Positions 1 through 5,840 are shown, counted from the first letter of the stretch. The stretch: 6,352 bases of DNA from Spirochaetaceae bacterium (GCA_031280115.1 JAITHF010000177.1:1-6352), one strand, 5' to 3'. Notes: generated by a model from the letters alone, not told the origin. Made by a program: numbers and translations.

Positions 1-22
1 TGCGCTTGCGCTCTTATAATGC

Positions 23-142
23 AATTTGGGGGCTTTTTTTACCGGCGCTTCATGGTTTGCGGCTCATAGTGCAAACGACGGCTGCTGAAACAGCCGGAGG
101 CTGCCCCCAATCCCCCCATAAAGGCTTCCTGCGCTGCGCCCT
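23..142 (-). repeat. Left arm of long inverted repeat; hairpin-rich REP/MITE-like element
   Basis: Bases 23-104 are the reverse complement of 5760-5840, apart from one T-run length change, one substitution (g77) and a 3-base inverted hairpin loop. Bases 105-142 align more loosely with 5661-5696, sharing the segment GGCTTCCTGCGC. The core is bounded by inverted ends TTGGGGGC (26-33) and GCCCCCAA (103-110). Inside are a GTTTGC/GCAAAC stem (55-60 with 71-76), a CGGCTG/CAGCCG stem (79-84 with 91-96) and an overlapping CAGCC-GGA-GGCTG stem (91-103). Short reading frames across it look like by-products, because the same peptide recurs wherever the element lies. It resembles non-autonomous palindromic repeats dispersed between genes. 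No transposase is nearby, so mobility is inference. Confidence 0.85.
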
Positions 143-222
143 TCCGCCATCGAATTCCGCTGAGGCGTTGCTTCTGGGTTGTGACTAAAATTGCAAACCC
201 GCTCACCGCAAGAAGCACGTGA

Positions 223-240
223 ACCCCCCCTTCGGGGGGT
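223..240 (+). terminator. Terminator-like GC hairpin upstream of thyX
   Basis: ACCCCCC (223-229) pairs with GGGGGGT (234-240) around the loop CTTC. A short T tract (247-251) follows after a 6-base gap (ggcggc), so it is not a textbook intrinsic terminator. It lies 47 bases before the thyX start. It could end transcription coming from the left, shield thyX from the upstream repeat, or act as a leader hairpin. Confidence 0.45.
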
Positions 241-277
241 GGCGGCTTTTTGTTGTTTGCAGTATGGTGGTGAGGAT

Positions 278-283
278 GGAGGG
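278..283 (+). promoter_or_regulatory. Ribosome binding site of thyX
   Basis: GGAGGG lies 4 bases before ATG 288. This favours that start over the in-frame ATGs at 219, 264 and 276, of which 219 would read through the GC hairpin. Confidence 0.6.
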
Positions 284-287
284 CTGT

Positions 288-1118
288 ATGGCACATTGTG
301 TAGTACCAGAGGCCGAAGCCATACTGGACCGGGAATTTCCGGTGCTGGATAAAGGCTTTGTCCGGCTGGTTGACTATTTAGGCGGGGACCGGCGGGTCGT
401 TCAGGCGGCGCGGGTTTCTTACGGAGACGGAACCAAAAGCTATCGGGAAGACGCGGGGCTTATTGATTATCTTTTGCGGAACCGGCATACGTCGCCGTTT
501 GAACAAGTGGTGCTGACCTTTCACGTAAAACTGCCGGTCTTTGTGGCCCGCCAGTGGGTCAGGCACCGGACCGCCCGCCTCAACGAGGTCTCAGGGCGCT
601 ATTCGGTGATGAAAGACGATTTTTACCTGCCGTCTCAAGAGGATACGGCGCCCCAGAGCGCTGATAACAGGCAGGGCCGCGCGGAACAGCCCCTTAGCGC
701 GGAAGCAGCCCGTGCCGCCATCGCCTGCCTTGCCGAGGGGCAGCGCGCGGCGTACACGGCGTATACGAGCCTCCTCAGCCAAGGGCTCGCCAGGGAACTT
801 GCGCGGATAAACCTGCCCCTGTCCCTCTATACTGAAATCTACTGGCAGATTGACCTGCGCAACCTGTTTCACTTTCTGGAACTCAGGCTCCACCCTCACG
901 CGCAAAAAGAAATCCGGCGGTACGCCGAAACGCTGCTGGCTGTTGCCCGGCAGGTGGCGCCGCTTTGTTTCCAGTCTTTCGACCGGCATATACAAGGAGG
1001 CGCCTCGTTTTCCCAAGAGGAACTGGCTGAATTGCGCCGCCGCCTTGACGGGGGGCAGGGGAACGGGCTCGCAGGCAGGGATTTGGCGCGGCTTGAAGAG
1101 AAATTAAAAAAGAATTAA
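288..1118 (+). CDS. thyX: FAD-dependent thymidylate synthase ThyX
   Basis: This enzyme makes dTMP from dUMP in the cytoplasm, using methylenetetrahydrofolate as carbon donor and reduced FAD as hydride carrier; it replaces or accompanies ThyA. The 276-residue product carries the ThyX signature RHRX7S: RHR at 92-94, TARLNEV, then Ser102. It is preceded by the family segment HTSPFEQ (67-73) and the hydrophobic run ending VARQW. The C-terminal family block ELARINLP...DLRNLFHFLELR (170-200), followed by HAQKEIR (204-210), is intact, which points to an active enzyme. Length is a little above the usual 210-250 residues, through a variable stretch at about 115-140 and a charged tail after 240. No other folate or nucleotide gene is adjacent. 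The next gene follows after an 89-base gap with its own promoter, so thyX is probably a separate transcription unit. Identification is secure; the start is less so. Confidence 0.96.
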   Translation: MAHCVVPEAEAILDREFPVLDKGFVRLVDYLGGDRRVVQAARVSYGDGTKSYREDAGLIDYLLRNRHTSPFEQVVLTFHVKLPVFVARQWVRHRTARLNEVSGRYSVMKDDFYLPSQEDTAPQSADNRQGRAEQPLSAEAARAAIACLAEGQRAAYTAYTSLLSQGLARELARINLPLSLYTEIYWQIDLRNLFHFLELRLHPHAQKEIRRYAETLLAVARQVAPLCFQSFDRHIQGGASFSQEELAELRRRLDGGQGNGLAGRDLARLEEKLKKN

Positions 1119-1137
1119 AGGGCGGCTGCCGGTTGTC

Positions 1138-1166
1138 TTGACCGGATGTATGTGGTAATGTATATG
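1138..1166 (+). promoter_or_regulatory. Sigma70-type promoter of the metal-binding protein cluster
   Basis: TTGACC (1138-1143) and TATATG (1161-1166) are separated by 17 bases. A second AT-rich box, TAATAT, lies at 1168-1173. The promoter sits in the only sizeable gap on the plus strand and would drive the three following genes. A small CCGGT/ACCGG hairpin (1129-1145) overlaps the -35 box. Confidence 0.6.
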
Positions 1167-1171
1167 GTAAT
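1148..1171 (+). repeat. 12-bp tandem direct repeat overlapping the promoter
   Basis: GTATGTGGTAAT (1148-1159) is followed directly by GTATATGGTAAT (1160-1171), with one mismatch. TATGGTA (1163-1169) is also the inverse of TACCATA (1191-1197). Repeats across the -10 region could be operator half-sites, possibly for a metal-responsive regulator given the next gene; that role is inference. Confidence 0.5.
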
Positions 1172-1196
1172 ATGAAGAAAATAACCTGCATACCAT

Positions 1197-1202
1197 AAGG
1201 AG
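1197..1202 (+). promoter_or_regulatory. Ribosome binding site of the HMA gene
   Basis: AAGGAG lies 5 bases before ATG 1208. It is a strong Shine-Dalgarno sequence and fixes the start. Confidence 0.8.
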
Positions 1203-1207
1203 CACCT

Positions 1208-1408
1208 ATGAAAACCACGTTGAACGTAGCGGGAATGTCCTGCGAACACTGCGCTGCCCATGTAACAAACGCGCTTAAAGCCCTCTCAGGAGTGCGGTCC
1301 GCAGAGGTAAGCCTGGCAAAGAAAACCGCGCTGGTAGAGCATGAAGAGGGCGTGAGCATAGACGCGCTGAAAGCCGCGGTAACAGAAGAAGGGTATGAGG
1401 TAGTTTGA
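1208..1408 (+). CDS. Heavy-metal-associated domain protein (CopZ-like metallochaperone)
   Basis: The 66-residue protein is a single HMA domain (ferredoxin-like beta-alpha-beta-beta-alpha-beta fold). The metal-binding loop GMSCEHC spans residues 9-15, with Cys12 and Cys15 as ligands. The family features are present: AAHVTNAL after the motif, GVxSAEVSL in the middle, and a GYEV ending. Such proteins carry Cu(I), or other soft metals, in the cytoplasm and pass it to P-type ATPases. No copper ATPase or regulator is in the window, so the partner and the exact metal are unknown. The His between the cysteines is compatible with copper chaperones but does not prove copper. It is the first gene of the plus-strand cluster, and its stop codon overlaps the next start as TTGA, suggesting translational coupling. 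Confidence 0.93.
   Translation: MKTTLNVAGMSCEHCAAHVTNALKALSGVRSAEVSLAKKTALVEHEEGVSIDALKAAVTEEGYEVV
1397..1400 (+). promoter_or_regulatory. Ribosome binding site deciding a TTG start
   Basis: GAGG lies 4 bases before TTG 1405. The in-frame stop TGA at 1396-1398 rules out any earlier start, and the next Met (residue 41) would remove the signal peptide, so TTG is the best start. Confidence 0.65.
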
Positions 1409-2274
1409 CCCGTATCTTGCGGTGCTTCCTGTGCCTCGTTTTATGCGCGGCCTGCTCAAAACCCCGCGCCCCGCTGCCGGCGCCTCTGGCAGCCCAAGCG
1501 GGGGAGCCGGCGGCGCCCGCTCCAATGCCCCTTCCCCTTCCCTTTCCAACAGAAGCGCCGGACCCTGCTGCCTTGGATACTGCCCTGGGGCGTATCCTCG
1601 GAGACGCCGGCATACCGGAGCAGCTTTCATGGAATATCCTCCGCGCCGCCTCCCAGGGGCCGTCTTTTATTTTGGACGTTCTGGCGGTGCTGGACGGGGA
1701 CCCGTACCTTAGAGTGCTGGTGGATAAAGCCCACGCCCTGCCCGCCCGGTATGAACCGGCGGACCTTACGGCCCTGGGCGGCGGCTCTTACCGGGTAAGC
1801 CGGGCCGGCCTCTTCCTGCGGCATGACGCGGCGCAGGCCCTTGAAGTCATGGCAGCGGCGGCAAAAGCCGGCGGCGTAACCCTCACCGCTTCTTCGGCCT
1901 ACCGTACTTATGCCTACCAGCAAGCCCTTTACCAGCGGAACGTCGCGCAAGACGGCCAGTACGCTGCGGACAGGGAGTCCGCCCGGGCCGGTCACAGCCA
2001 GCACCAGCTTGGGCTCGTGGTGGATTTCGGCTCTATTGATGATTCTTTTGCGGACACTCAAGAAGGCCGCTGGCTCCTTGCCAATGCGGGCAGTTTCGGC
2101 TGGTCCCTCTCGTTTCCCGAAGGGTATGAGGAAGTGACCGGCTACCGCTGGGAAAGCTGGCACTACCGGTACGTGGGGCGGGAGCTTGTGTACTTTATCG
2201 ACACCTATTTCGAGGGCATCCAGCAGTACGCCCTGCAATTCATCTATGCCTGGGAAAAAGCAGGCGGGCTGTAA
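1405..2274 (+). CDS. D-alanyl-D-alanine carboxypeptidase, VanY/M15B family, putative lipoprotein
   Basis: This is a zinc peptidase that trims the terminal D-Ala from peptidoglycan stem peptides outside the cytoplasmic membrane. The 289-residue protein begins with a short basic stretch and a hydrophobic core (residues 4-16) ending VLCAAC. Cys17 would be the lipidated residue; Cys at -3 is atypical but tolerated in relaxed lipoboxes. A Pro/Ala-rich linker (19-48) follows. The M15B catalytic domain covers about 125-260: SAYRTYAYQ (164-172), the zinc ligands His200 and Asp207 in SQHQLGLVVDF, and Glu250/His253 in WESWHYRYV as catalytic base and third ligand. All key residues are present. Initiation is at TTG, overlapping the previous gene's stop by 4 bp. 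It could act in normal wall maturation; no vanHAX-like genes are present to suggest glycopeptide resistance. Confidence 0.92.
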   Translation: MTRILRCFLCLVLCAACSKPRAPLPAPLAAQAGEPAAPAPMPLPLPFPTEAPDPAALDTALGRILGDAGIPEQLSWNILRAASQGPSFILDVLAVLDGDPYLRVLVDKAHALPARYEPADLTALGGGSYRVSRAGLFLRHDAAQALEVMAAAAKAGGVTLTASSAYRTYAYQQALYQRNVAQDGQYAADRESARAGHSQHQLGLVVDFGSIDDSFADTQEGRWLLANAGSFGWSLSFPEGYEEVTGYRWESWHYRYVGRELVYFIDTYFEGIQQYALQFIYAWEKAGGL

Positions 2275-2278
2275 AGCG

Positions 2279-2686
2279 GTGTGGGCTTTCTACGCCGCGC
2301 TGTCGGCCTTCTTCGCCGCGCTGACCTCGGTTTTGGGGAAAATCGGCGTTGAAAACGTCAACTCCCATCTGGCTGTGGCGCTGAGAACCCTTGCGGTCTT
2401 GGGAATGGCATGGGCGCTCGCGTGGATAAGCGGCGCCCGCCTCGCTGCGGTCAGCAGGCGGAGCCTGCTCTTTCTGCTCTTGTCCGGCATAACCGCCGGC
2501 CTCTCGTGGCTGTGCTATTATCGGGCGCTCCAGTTAGGGGAGGCGTCAAAGGTGATGCCCGTAGATAAATTGAGCCTTGTTATCGGCATCATCCTGGCCT
2601 ACGCGGTCTTGAAAGAGCCGGTAACCCCCAAAACAATCATCGGCGCCGGCCTCATCACCATCGGGACCTTCGTATTGATACGCTGA
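2279..2686 (+). CDS. Single-domain EamA/DMT-family membrane transporter
   Basis: The product is about 135 residues with five hydrophobic segments, roughly 2-22, 28-47, 55-78, 87-110 and 115-134. It matches the short EamA proteins (half the usual ten-helix DMT transporter) that are thought to work as dimers. Recognisable family features are the ALSAFFAALTSVLGKIG first helix, NSHLAVALRT, the YYRALQLGEASKVMPVDKLS block and the KEPVTPKTIIGAGLI ending. Substrate is unknown. I chose GTG 2279, 4 bp after the upstream stop, because the protein then begins at the first helix; AGGCGGG at 2262-2268 is a weak, distant ribosome site. ATG 2246 is an alternative that adds 11 mostly polar residues and overlaps the upstream gene by 29 bp. 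It is the last gene of the cluster and converges on the methylase with a 28-bp gap. Confidence 0.88.
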   Translation: MWAFYAALSAFFAALTSVLGKIGVENVNSHLAVALRTLAVLGMAWALAWISGARLAAVSRRSLLFLLLSGITAGLSWLCYYRALQLGEASKVMPVDKLSLVIGIILAYAVLKEPVTPKTIIGAGLITIGTFVLIR

Positions 2687-2714
2687 AAATCATACCCGCC
2701 ACAAGGCGCGCCGT

Positions 2715-5573
2715 TTATACCCTGCCGGGGTTTTCCCCCAGGGCTTTTGCCGCTTGCTGTATCCGGGGCCAGGCCCCTAGAAGGCCGCTGTAGAGCCCGG
2801 CGTCAGGGCAGCCGTTTTCCTCGGCCCGTGCGAAAAGCAGGCGGGCAAGCTCCTTTGCCGCATCCGCTTCCGGGCCGCCGGCTTTCGCGGCAATCCCTGC
2901 GGCGCCGCCAACCCCCTGTTCCTGAAACGCTAAAACCATCCTCTGGGCCAGGGCCCAGATTATCGAGAGCGGCGCCGCCGCAAGTTCCTCCCGCGCCGCA
3001 AGCCGGACATTTTTCTTATCCTTTTTATCCTTTTTATCCTTTTTAAGGACCCCTTTTCTTATAAGCTCTTTTTCCGACACCCCGTATGGCCGCATAAGGC
3101 GGCTTGCCTCTCCGGATTCGATGCTGTTAAAGCCGCAGCCTTGGTGCATCTCCGCGCAGAAGCCGCTTACCGGATCAAGCTCAAGGTCCGCAGGCGCCGG
3201 CTTATCAATGAGATAGGGCCGTGCCGCCTCATTGATAAGCCCCAGGGCCGCCTCTGCCTCCAGCGCCGCCCCGTCCGCTTCCAGCACCTGCGTATACCGG
3301 CTGTACACCGCCATACCCAGGCCCAAAGCCGCATGGGGCATATCCTCCGGCATAACCCCTGCCGCTTTCAGTTCGCTGAGGCCCGCCGGAAGCTCCCGCT
3401 CAAGCGCGTCTTTGAAGGCTGCCCGGGAACAGGGTTCAAGCCCGCGGTCCGGACGCTTTCTACAGACAAGCACCGCCGCGGAGGAGCCGGCGCTTGAGCC
3501 TCTCCCGCTTGGAGGACGGCCTTTGCGTTCTGCCCGTAAGGGCCAGGCCGCGGTTAGCATAAAACCCGCCTTGCTGATCATGCGGAGCATCCCGGACCAT
3601 GGGTCTTTTTCGTTTTGTTTATACGGATAAAAAATAGCTGCCGGCGCCGAGCCGGAGGCGGAGGCGGCGATGGCGGCCAAAGCCGCGGCCATTTCTGTTT
3701 CAAAGAAAGACCGGGCGCTCCCGCTGCCCCGCCTGTGCCGGTGCGGCGCGGCAACCAGTTCTTTTTCTTTGGGAACCGCCGGGCTCCTGAACAGATCGGG
3801 AAATGAATCTCCGAGCATCCGGCGCATCCAGGGGTAAAAGAAGTCAGACAGGTCGCTGTAGATGACATCATTAGAGTAAGGCGGGCCAGTGCATACCATC
3901 ACATCTTGTACGCCCGCCCCGTCTTGCGCGGGGCCCTGAAACGCCGCGCCCGGAGGGGTTCCGGCAACGGTTGCGCCGATATTACCCACTGCCGCGGCTG
4001 TCTCTTCTATTATTTTCCGCTCAAAACCGCCGGGGGAACGGGCAAACGGGTTGGTTTCGGCGAAATCCCATGTCATAGGCATAGCAGGCTGGGGGAACGG
4101 GCAGGCTGACCCTTCCTTTTCCTTTGAGGGGAACCACACCCGTACCGAGGCATTCTGGCAAACCGCTTTATCCACCGCGCAGGCAAGGTACACCCCCACC
4201 GCTTGAGCGTATTCCTCAGAGCCGCCGTGCTCCTTAACCAGTTCCCGTGCTTCCGCGGCTAAACGGCTTAACTCGGAGAGCATGGCGAGCTGGCGCCCGG
4301 TAAAGAGTTTGTCAACCGTATCCAAGCCGTAACGGAGCGCGCTGATGCCGCTTGCGATACTGCCGGTTAATGCAATGGTTGGAAACAGCGGGTTTTTCGG
4401 AACCTGCGCCGCGGCGCGCTGGGCGTCATCTGCCGGGACGGAGCGTTTTTTTATTTTCCCCCCCTCTTTTCCCTCTTTTCCCTCTTTTCCCTCTTTTCCC
4501 GTTTCTTTCACCGCAAGCGCGGCCATTGCCGCGGACATACGGCCTGCTTTCCCCTGTTCCCTGATATGCTTAACTGATATGGGCGTCCCGCAGGCGGCGC
4601 ACCGGAAGGCGCCGGGCACCCTCTTAGGCGCCTGCGCCGCGCCGCAGCGCTTCACTTCATAGCGTATCCGCCCCCCCTCAACGACAGGGGCGGCATACAC
4701 CGCCTGCCCGTCTTCTTTGGGCAGTTCAAAACAGGCTGAAAGGGGCGTTTCTATCCCGCAGCGCGGGTTCGGGCACGGCACGGTCCTGGTCCAGAACCAG
4801 GCAAGAACCTCATGCTCCGCGCCGCTGCTGTCTTTGGCGTGAGGGTATAAATGGCCCAGGCGTTTCCGCGCCTCTTCGTGCATCCATCTGCCGTAAAAAC
4901 GTATATCCGCCGCTAACCCTGCGGCGCCGGCCCATTTTTTTTCATTTTTTTCATTTTTCTCATTTTTCTCATTTCTTCTATAATCCGCCCCCTCCCGCGC
5001 CTCAGGGTTGACAGGGGGGTGTTCCGCGAAGGCCCGGGGGTATTCGATCATGGCCTTGGTAATGACCGCCGCCACCGGGTTAAGGTCCCCGGCGTATGTT
5101 CTAAGGCCGAGCCTTTGGGCTTCAAGAGGGAGCGAGCCTCTGCCGGAAAAAGGGTCAAGGAACGCCGGCGGCCCGCCGCCGCAGGAGGCGCGTATTAACG
5201 CCCGGGCTGTTTCCAAAAGAGGGGCGCTGTGAAACGTGTCCCATATTACCAGATCTTCAATAAACCCGTAGAGTTTTTGCCGGCGGGTTTCTTTTACAGG
5301 CGTCAAAGGCGGCCCTCCTGCCGGGGGAGGTTCTTTTTCCAAAGGCGGCAGCAGCCGGTCAATAGCGTCCAGCAACGCCGCAGGCGCCCCTTCCCCGGCG
5401 GGATCGTCTATCAGGGACGCGAAAATAACGGCCCTGGCCGCCGCAAGGGGGAGCGGCGCCCACCAGGGGTGGATAGCGATCGGGTGTCCCCGGCGGATAC
5501 GTTTCTCCTGCTCGCAGGCTCTGCGTATCGCTTCAAGAGGGATCGCGGTTTCAATGAGTTTTTTAGGAGGCAT
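2715..5573 (-). CDS. DUF1156 / COG1743 Zn-ribbon DNA methylase
   Basis: This is a SAM-dependent DNA methyltransferase-like protein of 952 residues, about full length for the family. The DUF1156 N-terminus is clear: KLIETAIPLEAI (5-16), then GHP and WWAPLPLAAARA (37-48). The SAM-binding motif I is DPFSGRGSLPLEAQRLG (140-156), followed by DLNPVAAVITKAMIE (163-177). Zinc-ribbon cysteines are C267/C272, C310 and C325/C328. WDFAETNPF (502-510) precedes the motif IV region CTGPPYSNDVIYSDLSDFFY (561-580), where the expected Asp/Asn/Ser before PPY is Gly563. The C-terminal family block GLGMAVYSRYTQVLEADG (751-768) is present. Three Lys-rich repeat linkers lie at 201-213, 359-373 and 844-854. Start ATG follows GGAGGGAGG after 4 bases. 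The family occurs in defence-like or restriction-like loci, but no partner genes are seen here. Target sequence and activity are unknown. Confidence 0.93.
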   Translation of the reverse strand: MPPKKLIETAIPLEAIRRACEQEKRIRRGHPIAIHPWWAPLPLAAARAVIFASLIDDPAGEGAPAALLDAIDRLLPPLEKEPPPAGGPPLTPVKETRRQKLYGFIEDLVIWDTFHSAPLLETARALIRASCGGGPPAFLDPFSGRGSLPLEAQRLGLRTYAGDLNPVAAVITKAMIEYPRAFAEHPPVNPEAREGADYRRNEKNEKNEKNEKKWAGAAGLAADIRFYGRWMHEEARKRLGHLYPHAKDSSGAEHEVLAWFWTRTVPCPNPRCGIETPLSACFELPKEDGQAVYAAPVVEGGRIRYEVKRCGAAQAPKRVPGAFRCAACGTPISVKHIREQGKAGRMSAAMAALAVKETGKEGKEGKEGKEGGKIKKRSVPADDAQRAAAQVPKNPLFPTIALTGSIASGISALRYGLDTVDKLFTGRQLAMLSELSRLAAEARELVKEHGGSEEYAQAVGVYLACAVDKAVCQNASVRVWFPSKEKEGSACPFPQPAMPMTWDFAETNPFARSPGGFERKIIEETAAAVGNIGATVAGTPPGAAFQGPAQDGAGVQDVMVCTGPPYSNDVIYSDLSDFFYPWMRRMLGDSFPDLFRSPAVPKEKELVAAPHRHRRGSGSARSFFETEMAAALAAIAASASGSAPAAIFYPYKQNEKDPWSGMLRMISKAGFMLTAAWPLRAERKGRPPSGRGSSAGSSAAVLVCRKRPDRGLEPCSRAAFKDALERELPAGLSELKAAGVMPEDMPHAALGLGMAVYSRYTQVLEADGAALEAEAALGLINEAARPYLIDKPAPADLELDPVSGFCAEMHQGCGFNSIESGEASRLMRPYGVSEKELIRKGVLKKDKKDKKDKKNVRLAAREELAAAPLSIIWALAQRMVLAFQEQGVGGAAGIAAKAGGPEADAAKELARLLFARAEENGCPDAGLYSGLLGAWPRIQQAAKALGENPGRV
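3012..3046 (-). repeat. 9-bp tandem repeat inside the methylase gene (KKD linker)
   Basis: On the plus strand the unit is CTTTTTATC, with about 3.5 copies. It encodes KKDKKDKKDKK at residues 844-854. The array is in frame, so copy changes add or remove whole tripeptides. Confidence 0.9.
4462..4500 (-). repeat. 9-bp tandem repeat inside the methylase gene (GKE linker)
   Basis: Four perfect copies of CCCTCTTTT (plus strand) at 4462-4497, plus CCC. They encode repeated Gly-Lys-Glu around residues 359-373. The stretch 4454-4500 is uninterrupted pyrimidine on the plus strand. Confidence 0.95.
4933..4978 (-). repeat. 9-bp tandem repeat inside the methylase gene (NEK linker)
   Basis: Units of CATTTTTCT and CATTTTTTT on the plus strand occur about five times, the outermost imperfect. 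They encode Asn-Glu-Lys repeats at residues 201-213. Confidence 0.9.
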
Positions 5574-5577
5574 TCCG

Positions 5578-5586
5578 CCTCCCTCC
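5578..5586 (-). promoter_or_regulatory. Ribosome binding site of the methylase
   Basis: On the minus strand GGAGGGAGG precedes the ATG by the 4-base spacer CGGA. It supports the start at 5573. Confidence 0.75.
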
Positions 5587-5660
5587 CCGGGGCGGCCTGT
5601 TCATCCGGGGGCGTTCCCGTTCCCTCAAAAGGCGCCTCACCGGGCTCTCCAGGCGGCAGC

Positions 5661-5840
5661 GGCGCGGCGCAGGAAGCCGTTGGGCGGGGGTTTGGGGCAG
5701 CCGGAGGCTGTTTCAGCAGCCGTGGTTTGCACTATGAGCAGGCGAAACAGGACGCGCCGGCAGCCGGAGGCTGTTTCAGCAGCCGTGGTTTGCACTATGA
5801 GCCGCAAACCATGAAGCGCCGGTAAAAAAGCCCCCAAATT
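5661..5840 (+). repeat. Right arm of long inverted repeat, with internal duplication
   Basis: This is the inverted partner of the element at 23-142. Its distal end (5760-5840) matches 23-104 closely, and its proximal end (5661-5696) matches 105-142 loosely. The inverted ends persist as TTGGGGC (5692-5698) and GCCCCCAA (5830-5837). Here the stem TGGTTTGC/GCAAACCA is a full 8 bp (5783-5790 with 5803-5810). It lies upstream of the methylase start, so it may carry or interrupt that gene's promoter region; I see no convincing minus-strand promoter between it and the gene. Confidence 0.88.
5697..5822 (+). repeat. 63-bp tandem duplication inside the right arm
   Basis: Bases 5697-5739 and 5760-5802 are an identical 43-mer. 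The following 20 bases (5740-5759 and 5803-5822) are alignable with a 1-base shift but diverged, so the unit is 63 bp. Only the second copy keeps the GCAAACCA stem partner. The left arm has a single copy. Confidence 0.92.

Noticed and set aside
15..20. TATAAT -10 box at the left edge
   Set aside because: Perfect hexamer, but the -35 region would lie outside the window, so a promoter cannot be supported.
6..188. Plus-strand reading frame of 60 residues across the left repeat
   Set aside because: Most of it is the repeat element; the same peptide appears from the right arm on the minus strand, and no ribosome site is evident.
219..287. Upstream in-frame starts for thyX (219, 264, 276)
   Set aside because: 219 would encode through the GC hairpin; ATG 288 has GGAGGG 4 bases upstream and gives a normal N-terminus.
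2687..2714. Bidirectional terminator between the convergent genes
   Set aside because: The 28-bp gap has no clear stem followed by a T tract on either strand.
5229..5825. Plus-strand 198-residue frame antisense to the methylase start
   Set aside because: Its first part is antisense to the methylase and the tail is the right-arm repeat (AGGCFSSRGLHYE twice). No family resemblance.
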